NCBI RefSeq assembly: GCF_003201855.1
Contig: NZ_QJKI01000020.1
Span: forward strand, 1 to 64,000
DNA length: 64,000 nt
DNA from: Rivihabitans pingtungensis
GTDB taxonomy: Bacteria > Pseudomonadota > Gammaproteobacteria > Burkholderiales > Aquaspirillaceae
Direction of reading: 5' to 3'
Below the pieces are notes generated by a model that did no database searches, was not told the DNA's origin, and saw only the letters and a list, made by a program, of their open reading frames with translations. Below, one piece after another: positions 1 through 9,612 of the stretch. The position numbers were made by a program, and so were the translations under genes. Positions within the stretch are counted from its first letter, which is position 1. The number at the start of each line of letters is the position of its first letter.

Positions 1-132
1 CGCTTCCGGCGTTTGGCCAGAGCTTACGAGAAGCTGCCGCAGACGCTGGCTGGATTACATTACGTGGCGTTTGCCATGTTGATGCTGCCGCACCTTCCTG
101 ATGTTGTTGGGATGGTTCAGAACATGCTCTAG
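1..132 (+). CDS. IS5-family transposase, C-terminal end (cut by window edge)
   Basis: Frame 1 is open from the first base to TAG at 130-132 and encodes 43 residues starting [20 protein letters not shown]. The pattern [29 protein letters not shown] is the usual C-terminal end of IS5-family DDE transposases, whose catalytic Glu lies just upstream of this segment and outside the window. Whether the element is complete cannot be judged, because the 5' part is missing and no terminal inverted repeat can be paired. It ends about 150 bases before the FIST chemoreceptor gene, so an insertion sequence borders this region. Identification rests on recognition of the family tail only. Confidence 0.8.
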   Translation, partial: RFRRLARAYEKLPQTLAGLHYVAFAMLMLPHLPDVVGMVQNML

Positions 133-284
133 CGTCAATATGTATGCCATCTGCTTCTGCTGGCATGCTGCGTATGCTTTCCGGCCCGGCGGCCCTCTTG
201 TCCGGGCCAGGCCGGCCCGTCCGGCCAATGCACGGCGCCACCATGAAGCGCCGGCATACACACCACCCACCAAGTGAGGCCGAG

Positions 285-2300
285 ATGTTGTTCTTCCGCA
301 AAAAAGCCGTTGACGACGGTGCGCCCGCGTCTGGCGCGCGCGCCGACGCCCTTCCCCCCGTGCAAGTGATCCGTGCCCAGGCCGGGCAATTGGCACAGGC
401 GCTGCCTGCCCAGCCCGAGCCGCGCGTGCGGCTGGCATTGGGCTATGTCAGCCCCAACGCCAATATGGACGCCGTGGCGCGCAGCGTGCGCGAGCGCTTT
501 CCGCGCGCGGCCGTGGTGCTGACCAGCACGGCGGGCGAGCTGTGCGCCACGCGGGCGGGCGATGCGCTGTACCAGGACACCCCGCAAGGCTGGCAGGGCG
601 TGGTGTTGCAGCTGTTCAGCGAGGCCATCATCGAGCAGGCGCATGTGGCCAATGTGCCGCTGGGCTGTGAGGACATCCGCCAGGGCGCGCCCAAGCTGCG
701 CCACGATGCGCGGGTGGCGCAGCTGGCGCGCACGCTGGGCCAATTGTCGGTGCCGTTCTCGATGCGCGCGGAAGAAGGCTTTGTGCTGACCCTGGTGGAT
801 GGGCTGTCCAATAGCGAGAGTTTTTTGATGGAAGCGGTGTACGAATCCAACCGCTTTCCGTATCTGTTTGTTGGCGGCTCGGCCGGCGGCTTGCTGGATT
901 TCAGCCACACCCGGCTGAATGACGGCCAGCAAACCCGCGAAAACCACGCGCTGCTGTGCTTTATCAAGCTCACCCCGGCGTATCGTTATGGGGTGTTCAA
1001 AACCCAGAACTTTGAAGAAACCGGTAAATCTTTCCTGATTGCCGGCGCCAATACCGAGCTGCGCACGGTGGATTCAGTGCTGGAGCAAAAAACCGGCGAA
1101 GTGCGCGACATGATCGGCGAGCTGTGCCAGCATTTTCATTGCCGCGAGGACGAGCTGGACGGCAAGCTGCAAAACCATACTTTCGGCATCAAGATCAATG
1201 GCGAAATCTTTGTGCGCTCGGTGCTGCAAATCAACCGGCAAACGCGCAAGCTGCACTTTGCCTGTGACATCGCCTTTGGTGAAACCCTGCACCTGCTCAA
1301 GGCGGTGGATTTTGTCAGCAAGACCGCCAATGACTACCGTACCTTCAGCCAGAACAAACCGGCGCCAGTGGGCGGGATTTTGTCCGACTGCATTTTGCGC
1401 CGGCTGAACAACGCTGCCCAGCTCGCTCGCGCCCAGGTGTATGGCGATGTGCCGGTGGCTGGGTTTTCCACTTTTGGCGAGCTCTTGGGGGTGAATATCA
1501 ACCAGACCCTGACGGCGGTGTTTTTCTACCCGGCCAGCCAGGGTTTCCGCGATGAGTTTGTCGATCAGTTCACCCTGCATTACGCCAATTACAAAAATTA
1601 CTTTTTCCGCCGCGAGCTGTCGCGCAGCACGGTGATCAGCGGCATGAAAAGCCAGATCATCCAGGATTTGCAGGGCTACAAAACCCTGGCCACCGAGCTG
1701 GGCGAAACCCTGCCGGCCTTCCGTGGCAATGCGCAGACGCAGATTGAGCAACTGGAAAGCATCGAAACCCGGCTGCGTGATTTCAGCACCCATGTCAGCG
1801 ACGGCGCCCGCTCGACCGAATCGGTGCGTCAGCAAATTGGCGAGCTGGCCGAGCACGCCGGGCAAATTGGCAATGTGCTGGGTATGATCAAGAAAATCGC
1901 CGAACAGACCAATCTGCTGGCCTTGAACGCCGCCATTGAGGCCGCGCGCGCCGGCGAAGCCGGCCGAGGTTTTGCCGTGGTGGCCGATGAAGTGCGCAAG
2001 CTGGCCAACAACACCCAGTCCAATCTGGAAACCACCGGCGGCTCGATCGACAATGTGTTGCGCTCAATCGAGCAGGTCAGCAGCCAGATTCACCAGGTGG
2101 GCGAGCTGGTGGGTGGCTTTGCCGAGCGCATGGGCGACACGCTGGATACTCTGCAACAGCTGGCCGCCGCCGCACGGCAAGGCAAGGGCGACGTCGAGGC
2201 GATGCTCGCGCATACCGAATCGCTGTATCAGCATATGCAGAAAGTCGATCAAGAAATGGCGGGCATTCTGCTGCTGGAACGCAGTGACATGGCGCATTAA
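285..2300 (+). CDS. Soluble methyl-accepting chemotaxis protein with FIST sensory domain
   Basis: A 671-aa protein. Residues of about 40-400 match the FIST_N/FIST_C sensory module, seen for example in the segment [23 protein letters not shown] domains are thought to bind small ligands such as amino acids. Residues of about 430-671 form a coiled-coil MCP signalling domain with the conserved hairpin tip [19 protein letters not shown] near residues 537-556, which contacts CheA and CheW. No transmembrane segment or HAMP domain is visible, so this should be a cytoplasmic receptor. The frame is open from 144, but ATG 285 is preceded by AAGTGAGG at a good distance and is preferred; ATG 243 is an alternative. 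A hairpin terminator follows the stop directly. The gene stands alone, with no che genes nearby. Confidence 0.9.
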   Translation: MLFFRKKAVDDGAPASGARADALPPVQVIRAQAGQLAQALPAQPEPRVRLALGYVSPNANMDAVARSVRERFPRAAVVLTSTAGELCATRAGDALYQDTPQGWQGVVLQLFSEAIIEQAHVANVPLGCEDIRQGAPKLRHDARVAQLARTLGQLSVPFSMRAEEGFVLTLVDGLSNSESFLMEAVYESNRFPYLFVGGSAGGLLDFSHTRLNDGQQTRENHALLCFIKLTPAYRYGVFKTQNFEETGKSFLIAGANTELRTVDSVLEQKTGEVRDMIGELCQHFHCREDELDGKLQNHTFGIKINGEIFVRSVLQINRQTRKLHFACDIAFGETLHLLKAVDFVSKTANDYRTFSQNKPAPVGGILSDCILRRLNNAAQLARAQVYGDVPVAGFSTFGELLGVNINQTLTAVFFYPASQGFRDEFVDQFTLHYANYKNYFFRRELSRSTVISGMKSQIIQDLQGYKTLATELGETLPAFRGNAQTQIEQLESIETRLRDFSTHVSDGARSTESVRQQIGELAEHAGQIGNVLGMIKKIAEQTNLLALNAAIEAARAGEAGRGFAVVADEVRKLANNTQSNLETTGGSIDNVLRSIEQVSSQIHQVGELVGGFAERMGDTLDTLQQLAAAARQGKGDVEAMLAHTESLYQHMQKVDQEMAGILLLERSDMAH

Positions 2301-2345
2301 GCGCCGCTCACCCCTCCCGCGCTGGCCTTGCCCGGCGCTTTTTTA
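2299..2345 (+). terminator. Rho-independent terminator after the FIST chemoreceptor
   Basis: Stem AAGCGCCG (2299-2306) pairs with CGGCGCTT (2333-2340) across a 26-base loop and runs into six T at 2339-2344. The stem begins inside the TAA stop codon. Confidence 0.7.
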
Positions 2346-2427
2346 TGCAGGTTTCTCTGGCGGTTTGACACGCAAAAATCTTTTTGACATATTCGCAGCC
2401 GGCTGGGGTATCCGTGCCAATAAGCGG

Positions 2428-3399
2428 TTAACGGGATTTCATATATCTGTCCCGCCGCACAAACAGCACATCCAGATTGGCTTTGGGCACAAAGTTCTGC
2501 TCGTGCAGGGTCAGCGTCAGTGGATCAGTCGCCGTGAATTTTCCGTCCAGGCACAGGCTGATCAGATCGGACGGCAGCTCCTTTTTCAGGATCAAGGTAA
2601 AGTCTTTGATCGGCCCACGCCAGTGATTGCCGGTGGTCAGGATATAGCTGAGTCCTGACCACAAGATCGTTGGCGTGTGATCAGGGTCTGCCCGCCGATC
2701 AATATGCCGTTCCAGGCGGTGAATGGCCGTGCGCGCCTCGGCATCCAGGCAGGCTAGCTTTTGCCATGTCTCGATGGTACTTCTGGCAGTGTACGGAACG
2801 CTGGTGTAGAGACTGGGCTTGTAAGCATGGCTGATGGCAACAGACTGCCCCGCCGGAAAAGTTTGCTGCCAGGTGAAATATTCATGAATGGTTAACTTTG
2901 GGTCATACGGCGGCTCGCCGCGCCAGGCCAGTGGCAGCGGTTTGCCACGTTTGGGCCGCCAGCCCAGAACCGGCTCATCCTGCCCCAGATAATATCTCAG
3001 GTCATCCAGCGTCCAGCCCAGGTCATAGATTTGTTGGGTGACATCTGTCTTTCCGTTGAGCAATACCACCATGCGTTGTGTGGTGGATTGGCGCTGGCCA
3101 TTCACCCAGAGTCGAAACTGGGTGATCCGATCATAAAACATATCACCAAAACGCTCTTGTGGCATCGGGAAGGCCACGGGCAGGGTGAGTGTCTGCGCGC
3201 TGTGGTTAGTGAACACATAATCGACCTTCACCTGTTTCTCGCTAATCAGCAGCACTTCTTTGTCCATGCTGATGTCGGCTTGCTGTTTGAAGACGATGGT
3301 GCCGTTGTCCTCGCCAAAGGTGGAGTCATTGGCGAAAGATGCACTGCAAAGGCATAGCGTGGCGAGCACAGCCATGCCAGAAAGAATATGGCGGATCAT
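2428..3399 (-). CDS. DUF4424 family secreted protein
   Basis: A 323-aa protein with a clear signal peptide (MIRHILSGMAVLATLCLCSASFA, cut near residue 23). The mature part starts NDSTFGEDNGTIVFKQ, continues with a VDYVFTNHS beta-strand and a VAFPMP motif, and fits the DUF4424 family across its whole length. The family has no established biochemical role; members are periplasmic or extracellular and often occur singly. The gene is convergent with the FIST receptor and divergent from the large RTX protein, with a 482-base AT-rich gap between the two starts. The ATG at 3399 fits the signal peptide well. Function is unknown; family assignment is fairly secure. Confidence 0.8.
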   Translation of the reverse strand: MIRHILSGMAVLATLCLCSASFANDSTFGEDNGTIVFKQQADISMDKEVLLISEKQVKVDYVFTNHSAQTLTLPVAFPMPQERFGDMFYDRITQFRLWVNGQRQSTTQRMVVLLNGKTDVTQQIYDLGWTLDDLRYYLGQDEPVLGWRPKRGKPLPLAWRGEPPYDPKLTIHEYFTWQQTFPAGQSVAISHAYKPSLYTSVPYTARSTIETWQKLACLDAEARTAIHRLERHIDRRADPDHTPTILWSGLSYILTTGNHWRGPIKDFTLILKKELPSDLISLCLDGKFTATDPLTLTLHEQNFVPKANLDVLFVRRDRYMKSR

Positions 3400-3881
3400 G
3401 ATAAAAGCCAGCTCAAGGGTGGTAGCGAAGTTGGACGCCAGCTTAGCGTATTTTTATATGGCACGCATCAATCAGCACGTATAAAAACCCCGTCACCCCT
3501 ACACGGACGCCCACCCATAAAATAGCCTCAACCAATAAACGATAGATGTCATCGCATATTGAGCCGCAAAAAACCTTGCGATACAATCAAGGACAAAAGT
3601 CTTTTTGTCTGACGTGAAAAGTATTTTTTACATGTAAATCATGCTGTTACATAAAAATCATTTTTGGTTTTAATATGAAAAACCCATAACACCTTGATTG
3701 AATTGTGACTCACCTGAAACATTTTATCTCATCCGACATGCAACTCAACACGCGGACTGACGTCAATTTCAATTCATTACAAAAGCCACGCCCAAGGCAC
3801 TAGCTTGGCATCGCACCGAAACATTCTCTTGCTTATCACACAAACCCCACTTCAACACATTGTCACACAAGGATATTTTTC
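3400..3881. other. AT-rich divergent promoter region
   Basis: This 482-base gap separates the divergent DUF4424 and RTX genes and is clearly richer in A+T than its surroundings, with runs such as GTATTTTTTACATG. It holds a perfect 12-bp palindrome TTTACATGTAAA at 3627-3638. No ORF, RNA gene or convincing -35/-10 pair was identified. It probably holds the promoters and operators of both flanking genes. The RTX gene has a good ribosome site, AAGGA at 3868-3872. Confidence 0.5.
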
Positions 3882-6800
3882 ATGCCCCTGACCCAGCAAA
3901 ACATATTGATTGCCGACGGCACCCTGACCGACCTGAACGTGCTGCTGGCGGATCTGCCCACCCGGATGCAGGTTGTCCGTGTCACCAGCGCGGTACAGGC
4001 ATTGACGGCATTCTGGCAGGCCCTGGCCACGCCTGGCTTGCGCCAGTTGCATGTGCTGGCACACGGTGAACCGGGTGCAGTGGCATTTGCTGGCCAGCGA
4101 CTCACCGCAGCTGATTTTGTCCGCCGTTTTGATGGCGCCGCCCAGCGCGATCTGGATCTGGCGTTCTGGTCTTGCCGTACGGGTGAAGGCGAGGCAGGCA
4201 AGGCGTTTGTGCATGCATTGGCCCAGGCAACCGGGGCACGAGTAGCGGCCAGCGAGCGCCTGATTGGCAATGGCTATTGGGCACTGACCCCGGCCATTGT
4301 GCCGCCGTTTGCCATTAAGGCGCGCGAAGCGTATGAACACACACTGCCGACCCAGCCGTCCTTTATCTCGCCAGCGTTCTACCAAGACGCCGAGCGTGGT
4401 GAGGCAGCACAATCCGTGAACCTGGGCGATTTGAACGAAGATGGCTTGGTAGATATTCAAGCGGCCAGCCGGGATATGTATGGCGCGGAAAATCTGACAA
4501 GCACCCTGCTGAACGATGGTGGTGGCACCGGCACCTTCACCGCAGTATTTAATCTGCCTGGCGCAGCCAATGGGGTTTCTCAACACACCCGGCTGGCGGA
4601 TATGAACAGCGATGGACATCTGGACTTTGTGGCCATGACAACCATGCCATCTAAAGACTTGGTGATTTCCTGGGGAGCTGGCACGGGTCAATACACGGCT
4701 TATGCCAAACCGTTGAATGGTGTAGCCAATTTACTGGCCTGGGATGATTTTACCGTGGCCGACGTCAATGGCGATGGCAAAATGGATCTGGTGCTGGCAG
4801 GCGAGTCCAACGGTCAGACCACAATCAGTGTGCTGACCGGCACCGGCAATGGCGCCTTTGCCAGCACACCCACCTCGCTGGCCATCGAAACCGCCGGCGT
4901 GAATGTGGTCCAACACATCGAGGCCGCCGATCTGAATCAGGATGGCTACGCAGATCTGGTGACAACGCGGAGTGACGGCCGGACTTCCGTGTCGTTTGGC
5001 AGCGCCAACGGGCTGACGCTGAGCCAGATTTATCCCTCATCCTCGTTCAACAATACCGATGGCGATGCATTGGCCCTGGCGGATGTCAATCATGACGGCA
5101 AGCTGGACATGATCAGCGCCATCGACAGCATCCAGACCGTGACAGTGCGCCTGAATCAAGGCAATGGGACGTTTGGCGCCGCGACATTCAACGCCCTGAA
5201 CGGCCTGGGGATGGTCACCAGTTTGGCCGTGGGCGATGTGAACCAGGATGGGAACCAAGACATTGTTGTTGCCACGGATATGGGCAGCCCACAGGTGTTG
5301 CTCAATACCGGCACCGGCACGTTTTCCACTCCAGTCAACCTGCCCGGCGCCGTGACGGGGTCGGTGGATGTCGCACTGGGTGACGTCAATCAGGATGGCA
5401 AACTGGACGTGGTGACCGCCTTGATGTCAGGTGAGGTCGGCGTGTGGCTGAACAGCACTACTGCCTCGGACACCACGGCACCCACCTTTGCCAGCGCCAG
5501 CGTCAATGGCGCCACCGTGGTGCTGACACTGAACGACGCCAATGCGCTGGATGCCAGTGCCACCGCACCATTAAGCGCTTACTCGGTGAAGGTCAACGGC
5601 GTGGCCGCTGCACTGACCGGTAGCCCGGTAGTCAATGCCAGCGCCAAAACCATTACCCTGACCCTGGCCACCGCCGTCCTGCCGGCACAAACCGTCAGCG
5701 TCAGCTACACCGACCCCAGCAGCAGCAATGATGTCAACGCGGTACAAGATATCACAGGCAATGATGCCTCCAGCATCAGCAACTTTGCCGTCAGCAATCA
5801 GACAACCAGCGGCGTTTATACGCTGGGTGTTACGCAGGCTAACTACACTGCTAGCGGCAGCTACAATCTGGACATCATTGGCAATGCCCTGAATAACAGC
5901 ATTGCCGGTAATAGTGGCGCCAACTTGATCGACGGTGGCAATGGCAATGATGTGCTGAACGGGGGTAATGGTAATGACACCCTGCTGGGCGGGGCAGGCA
6001 AAGACACCTTGACCGGAGGCTTGGGGGTGGACTCGCTGGCTGGTGGTGCCGACAACGATATTTACTATGTGGACAACAGCGACGATGTAATCAGTGAAGA
6101 TGTCACTGGCGGGGTGGATATTGTGTATGCCTCAGCATCCTATGTATTGTCTGCCAATGTAGAAGGCTTGAACCTGCAAGGTAGCGCCAACCTCTCCGGC
6201 ACCGGCAATGCCCTGGCCAATACCATGAATGGCAACACGGGTGACAATATGCTGACCGGGCTGGACGGTAACGATGTACTGGATGGCAAACAGGGGGCGG
6301 ATACCTTGGTTGGCGGCCAGGGCAGCGATACCTACTATCTCGACAACGCGGGGGATCAAATCATTGAGCTGGCCGGCGAAGGCGTGGATGTAGTATTTAC
6401 CTCAGTCAGTTACACCATGGCCGACAATGTGGAAAACATGCGTGCCACGGCCATTGGGCTGACCCTGGTCGGCAATGCGCTAAACAATCTGATCTATGGC
6501 TCGACCGGACAAGATGCGCTGATTGACGGCGGTGCCGGCAATGATATCATTTACTCTCAGGGCAATGATATGGGGGCGACGGAGATCGTCCACGGCGGCG
6601 CAGGCAATGACACGATTTATGTTAATGGCTTCACGGCATCCGGCAATTATGGCTCCTATGTGTATGGCGATGACGGCAATGACACGCTGGATGCCTCGGT
6701 GGGCGATGTGCAGTCGGGGCTGTATGGCGGTACTGGCAACGACACCTACATCATCAACAATCTGAACAACGCCGTCATCGAAGACAGCAACGCCGGCATC

Positions 6801-7517
6801 GATACGGTCAAATCCAGCGTCACCTTCTCTTTGCAATACGGTGAATTTCTGGTGCCTAACTATGGCTCACTGTCCACCGTCAGTGATGATGTCGAAAACC
6901 TGACACTGACCGGAACCGGCAATATCAACGGTCTGGGCAACGCATTGGCCAACTATATCCTGGGCAATACCGGCAGCAATCTGTTGCAGGGGCGCGATGG
7001 AAACGACCAACTGATTGGGCAAGGCGGGGATGACACACTGGAAGGTGGAGCCGGCAATGATGTTCTGGCCCCGGTGACGCATACCAGCAGCACAGGCGCA
7101 CCACGCGTGCTGACCGGCCAGATCACCCTGACCGGTGGCGCGGGATCGGATGTGTTCTGGATGACCCAGGGCTATGTGGGCGACCACAGCAGCGGGGCCA
7201 ATACCCTGAACATCACCGACTTTGTGCACGGGGCGGACAAAATCAAGCTCACCCTGGGCGCCAGCGTCACCTTGCCCACCAGCGTCACCACCCTGACGCC
7301 GGGCACCGGGGCCACGCTGAGCAGCCTGCTCAACCAGGCCAGCAGCAGCGCCACTGCTGCAACCACACCCAAGGTGACGGTGTTTAGTTTCTCTGGCGAC
7401 ACCTATCTGGTGCTGGATCAGAGCAATGCCACCACGTTTGCCAGCGGTGATTTGGCCATCAAGCTGACCGGGGTGCAGACAGTCAGCTTCAGCGATCTGG
7501 CCTTTGTGAAGATGTAA
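3882..7517 (+). CDS. Large DUF4347 / FG-GAP / RTX calcium-binding secreted protein
   Basis: A 1211-aa protein of three parts. Residues of about 8-150 are a DUF4347 domain (motifs LHVLAHGEPG and LAFWSCRTGEGEAG), typical of the N-terminus of very large bacterial surface proteins. Residues of about 180-520 carry seven FG-GAP/VCBS calcium motifs of the form D-x-N-x-D-G, e.g. GDLNEDGLVDI, ADVNGDGKMDL and GDVNQDGKLDV. A SwmB-like strand-rich segment follows at about 535-640. Residues of about 665-1075 hold blocks of GGxGxDxUx RTX nonapeptides (e.g. GGNGNDTLLGGAGKD), which fold as Ca2+ beta-rolls outside the cell. The last 130 residues lack repeats and probably hold the type I secretion signal; there is no Sec signal peptide. 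No HlyB/HlyD/TolC genes lie nearby. Likely a surface or extracellular adhesin-type protein; substrate unknown. Confidence 0.88.
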   Translation: MPLTQQNILIADGTLTDLNVLLADLPTRMQVVRVTSAVQALTAFWQALATPGLRQLHVLAHGEPGAVAFAGQRLTAADFVRRFDGAAQRDLDLAFWSCRTGEGEAGKAFVHALAQATGARVAASERLIGNGYWALTPAIVPPFAIKAREAYEHTLPTQPSFISPAFYQDAERGEAAQSVNLGDLNEDGLVDIQAASRDMYGAENLTSTLLNDGGGTGTFTAVFNLPGAANGVSQHTRLADMNSDGHLDFVAMTTMPSKDLVISWGAGTGQYTAYAKPLNGVANLLAWDDFTVADVNGDGKMDLVLAGESNGQTTISVLTGTGNGAFASTPTSLAIETAGVNVVQHIEAADLNQDGYADLVTTRSDGRTSVSFGSANGLTLSQIYPSSSFNNTDGDALALADVNHDGKLDMISAIDSIQTVTVRLNQGNGTFGAATFNALNGLGMVTSLAVGDVNQDGNQDIVVATDMGSPQVLLNTGTGTFSTPVNLPGAVTGSVDVALGDVNQDGKLDVVTALMSGEVGVWLNSTTASDTTAPTFASASVNGATVVLTLNDANALDASATAPLSAYSVKVNGVAAALTGSPVVNASAKTITLTLATAVLPAQTVSVSYTDPSSSNDVNAVQDITGNDASSISNFAVSNQTTSGVYTLGVTQANYTASGSYNLDIIGNALNNSIAGNSGANLIDGGNGNDVLNGGNGNDTLLGGAGKDTLTGGLGVDSLAGGADNDIYYVDNSDDVISEDVTGGVDIVYASASYVLSANVEGLNLQGSANLSGTGNALANTMNGNTGDNMLTGLDGNDVLDGKQGADTLVGGQGSDTYYLDNAGDQIIELAGEGVDVVFTSVSYTMADNVENMRATAIGLTLVGNALNNLIYGSTGQDALIDGGAGNDIIYSQGNDMGATEIVHGGAGNDTIYVNGFTASGNYGSYVYGDDGNDTLDASVGDVQSGLYGGTGNDTYIINNLNNAVIEDSNAGIDTVKSSVTFSLQYGEFLVPNYGSLSTVSDDVENLTLTGTGNINGLGNALANYILGNTGSNLLQGRDGNDQLIGQGGDDTLEGGAGNDVLAPVTHTSSTGAPRVLTGQITLTGGAGSDVFWMTQGYVGDHSSGANTLNITDFVHGADKIKLTLGASVTLPTSVTTLTPGTGATLSSLLNQASSSATAATTPKVTVFSFSGDTYLVLDQSNATTFASGDLAIKLTGVQTVSFSDLAFVKM

Positions 7518-7549
7518 GCCGCACGGGGTAGCCGCTGCCCATGCAAAAA

Positions 7550-7583
7550 CCCCCGTCAGGCATCTGCCTGGCGGGGGTTTTTT
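7550..7583. terminator. Bidirectional terminator between the RTX gene and the crotonase gene
   Basis: CCCCCGTCAGGCA pairs with TGCCTGGCGGGGG around a 2-base loop, with AAAAA on the left and TTTTTT on the right (7578-7583). It can stop transcription from both convergent genes. Confidence 0.88.
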
Positions 7584-7631
7584 GTGAAGATGAGTTGGTC
7601 GCCGCCGGGGCGCCCTGACCTTGATGGTTGA

Positions 7632-8444
7632 TCAGTCGGCAAACTGCGCGGTGCGCTTGCTCATGCTGGCCATCACCGCCTGCTGAATATCGTTGGATAA
7701 CAGCATGGCGGCGTTCCAGTTGGCCACGTACTCCAGGCTGTCGGCCACGCTGTGGTCGCGGCTGTAGTTCAGCACCTGTTTTGTCCCGCGCACCGCCAGC
7801 GGCGATTTGCCGGCGATGCTGGCCGCCACCTGGCGGGCGTGGGCCAGCAGCGCGTCCTGGCTGTCGAACACCTGATTGACCAATTTGAGCTGCGCGGCTT
7901 CGGCGGCGTCGATGCGTCGGCCGGTCAGGCACAGCTCGCGCGCCACGCCTTCGCCGACAATGCGCGGCAGCCGTTGCAGCGTGCCCACGTCGGCAGTCAT
8001 GCCCATGTCGATTTCGCGCACGGCAAAGTAAGCGTCGGTGCTGGCAAAGCGGATGTCGGCGGCGGTGACCAGATCAATGCCGCCGCCGATGCAGGCGCCG
8101 TGGATGGCGGCGATCACCGGCTTGCGGCAGCGCTCCAGGCTGGAGATATCGTCTTGCAGTTGCAGGATCAGCCGGCGCAGCGCCTCGCGCTTGCGGCCCT
8201 CGCATTCTTGGTGGATGGCTTGCTGGATGTTCAGCAGCATGGCCAGATCAATGCCGGCGCAAAAGTTTTTGCCCGCGCCGGTCAGCACCACCACGCGCAC
8301 CTCGGGGGTGTCGTCGGCCCATTGCAGCGCCTCGCGCAGCGCGCGCCACATGTCCTGGTCAAAGGCGTTGGATTTGTCCGGGCGGTTCAGCGTCAGGGTG
8401 GCGATGCCGTCGGCAAGGTGGCGGCTCAGGCAGGCGTCGGTCAT
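7632..8444 (-). CDS. Crotonase-fold enzyme, delta3,5-delta2,4-dienoyl-CoA isomerase type
   Basis: A 270-aa enoyl-CoA hydratase/isomerase superfamily protein. The CoA oxyanion-hole segments are visible as GKNFCAGIDL (59-68) and HGACIGGGIDL (115-125). Asp124, Glu144 and Asp152 (in TADVGTLQRLP) have the same +20 and +8 spacing as the catalytic acids Asp176/Glu196/Asp204 of rat ECH1. That points to a dienoyl-CoA isomerase acting in beta-oxidation of unsaturated fatty acids rather than a plain hydratase, and is an inference from spacing. The gene lies 28 bases downstream of a TetR regulator on the same strand and is probably co-transcribed with it. It ends at a shared bidirectional terminator. Confidence 0.85.
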   Translation of the reverse strand: MTDACLSRHLADGIATLTLNRPDKSNAFDQDMWRALREALQWADDTPEVRVVVLTGAGKNFCAGIDLAMLLNIQQAIHQECEGRKREALRRLILQLQDDISSLERCRKPVIAAIHGACIGGGIDLVTAADIRFASTDAYFAVREIDMGMTADVGTLQRLPRIVGEGVARELCLTGRRIDAAEAAQLKLVNQVFDSQDALLAHARQVAASIAGKSPLAVRGTKQVLNYSRDHSVADSLEYVANWNAAMLLSNDIQQAVMASMSKRTAQFAD

Positions 8445-8472
8445 GGGTGGGCGTTCCTGTGGTCAAGGTGAA

Positions 8473-9072
8473 TCAGCAAGGCGGCAGACCCAGCAGCGCA
8501 CACAGCTGGCGCTTCAGGTCGTCCAGGATGGCGGCATCCAGCCGGGCCAGTTGCAGGCCGCCTTGCAGGGCGGCAAACATCACCGCCGCCATGGCGCGGG
8601 CGTCGCCGGCAAAGTGAAACTCCCCGCTGGCCAGGCCGTGTTGCAGAATGCGAGTGGCCCAATCGCGCATTTCGGCGACAAAGGCCAGGGCTTCGGCTTG
8701 CATGTCTGACGGCAGCACATGAAACTCGGCGCTGAGCACGCCGCTGGGGCAGATTTGCTGGTTGTGCTGGTAGTAACGGGTGGACAGCTGAAAATACGCT
8801 TCCAGCTGGGCGCGGGCCGATTGGCCGGCCTGGCCATCGACAAAGCGCTGAAAACGCCGGCGATAGCGCTGGATCACCGCCACGCCCAGGTCGTTTTTTT
8901 TCGGGTAATGGTAGTGAATGGCGGCGTTCTTCATGCCCAGCTCGCTGGAAATATGCTGGTAGCTGAAGGCGTTGAAGCCACGGGTGAGCAGCAGATCCTC
9001 GGCCATGTCGAGAATGCGCTTTTTAGTGTCTTGCCGGTCGTCGTCCGGCGGCGGCAGTGCAGAAGCAGTCAT
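8473..9072 (-). CDS. TetR/AcrR family transcriptional regulator
   Basis: A 199-aa protein with a typical TetR DNA-binding domain at residues of about 15-62: TKKRILDMAEDLLLTRGF, then the helix-turn-helix YQHISSELGMKNAAIHYHYP. The C-terminal part should hold the ligand pocket. It is encoded just upstream of the crotonase gene on the same strand, so an acyl-CoA or fatty-acid ligand is plausible (inference). An imperfect palindrome lies 10 bases before the start codon and is a likely autoregulatory operator. The start MTASALPPPDDD leaves a short disordered N-terminus before the HTH. Confidence 0.9.
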   Translation of the reverse strand: MTASALPPPDDDRQDTKKRILDMAEDLLLTRGFNAFSYQHISSELGMKNAAIHYHYPKKNDLGVAVIQRYRRRFQRFVDGQAGQSARAQLEAYFQLSTRYYQHNQQICPSGVLSAEFHVLPSDMQAEALAFVAEMRDWATRILQHGLASGEFHFAGDARAMAAVMFAALQGGLQLARLDAAILDDLKRQLCALLGLPPC

Positions 9073-9081
9073 GCCGCGAAT

Positions 9082-9099
9082 TTACTTATTGATAGGTAA
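9082..9099. promoter_or_regulatory. Candidate TetR operator palindrome
   Basis: TTACTTAT (9082-9089), TG, ATAGGTAA (9092-9099): the arms match at 7 of 8 positions. It lies 10-27 bases before the tetR start, where binding would block the promoter or early transcription, as is common for TetR autorepression. No binding evidence is available from the sequence. Confidence 0.55.
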
Positions 9100-9205
9100 G
9101 TTGTCAAATTCCATGCCGGGGCGGTGCGGGTGCAGCCACAACTCGCCTGCGCCCCTGCACACCACACAGCCTGGTTTCCCCGGCGTAGCCAGGGGGGGGC
9201 GCTGT

Positions 9206-9589
9206 TTACACCAGCGCTTGCGGACGAAACTCCAGGGCGGCAAAGTCGTCGGCGATTTCCTGACCAAACTCCAGAATGGTGTCGTCGTCTTCGTCGTAAA
9301 ACCAGTTGAGCACCACAATATTGCCCGACAGCACGGCGTTATTGAGGATTTCAAACAGCGAAAACAGCATCTTGGTGCTGGAGCTATTGAAGTAAGCCAG
9401 GGTGACATTCACCTGAATGGTGGTGTCGCTGCGGCCGGCCAGATAGCTTTCCACGGCGGCAATCACCGGCACATAAAAAGCGGCGGCATTTTCCGGAAAG
9501 GATTCACCCTTCAGCGTCAGGGAGTGGGTGTCAAAGCGAAAGTCCACTTCCGGCTCGCTGGCGGTGGCGGGGATATACAGGTTTTCCAT
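9206..9589 (-). CDS. siaC: SiaC family regulatory phosphoprotein (DUF1987)
   Basis: A 127-aa DUF1987/SiaC protein (MENLYIPATASEPEVDFRFD). In Pseudomonas aeruginosa, SiaC is phosphorylated by the kinase SiaB, dephosphorylated by the phosphatase SiaA, and in the unphosphorylated state activates the diguanylate cyclase SiaD. The YFNSSSTKMLF segment (residues 67-76) covers the family's phosphosite region, with S69-T72 as candidate acceptors. The C-terminus has an acidic stretch (YDEDDDTILEFGQEIADDF). It is the last gene of a siaA-siaB-siaC operon, 23 bases after siaB. No siaD follows. Confidence 0.88.
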   Translation of the reverse strand: MENLYIPATASEPEVDFRFDTHSLTLKGESFPENAAAFYVPVIAAVESYLAGRSDTTIQVNVTLAYFNSSSTKMLFSLFEILNNAVLSGNIVVLNWFYDEDDDTILEFGQEIADDFAALEFRPQALV

Positions 9590-9612
9590 GATTGGGCTCT
9601 TGGAGGCGTGAA

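Noticed and set aside
5900..7080. Repeated DNA suggesting a CRISPR or satellite array
   Set aside because: The repetition comes from RTX nonapeptide codons (GGxGxDxUx) in frame; there are no constant repeats with unique spacers.
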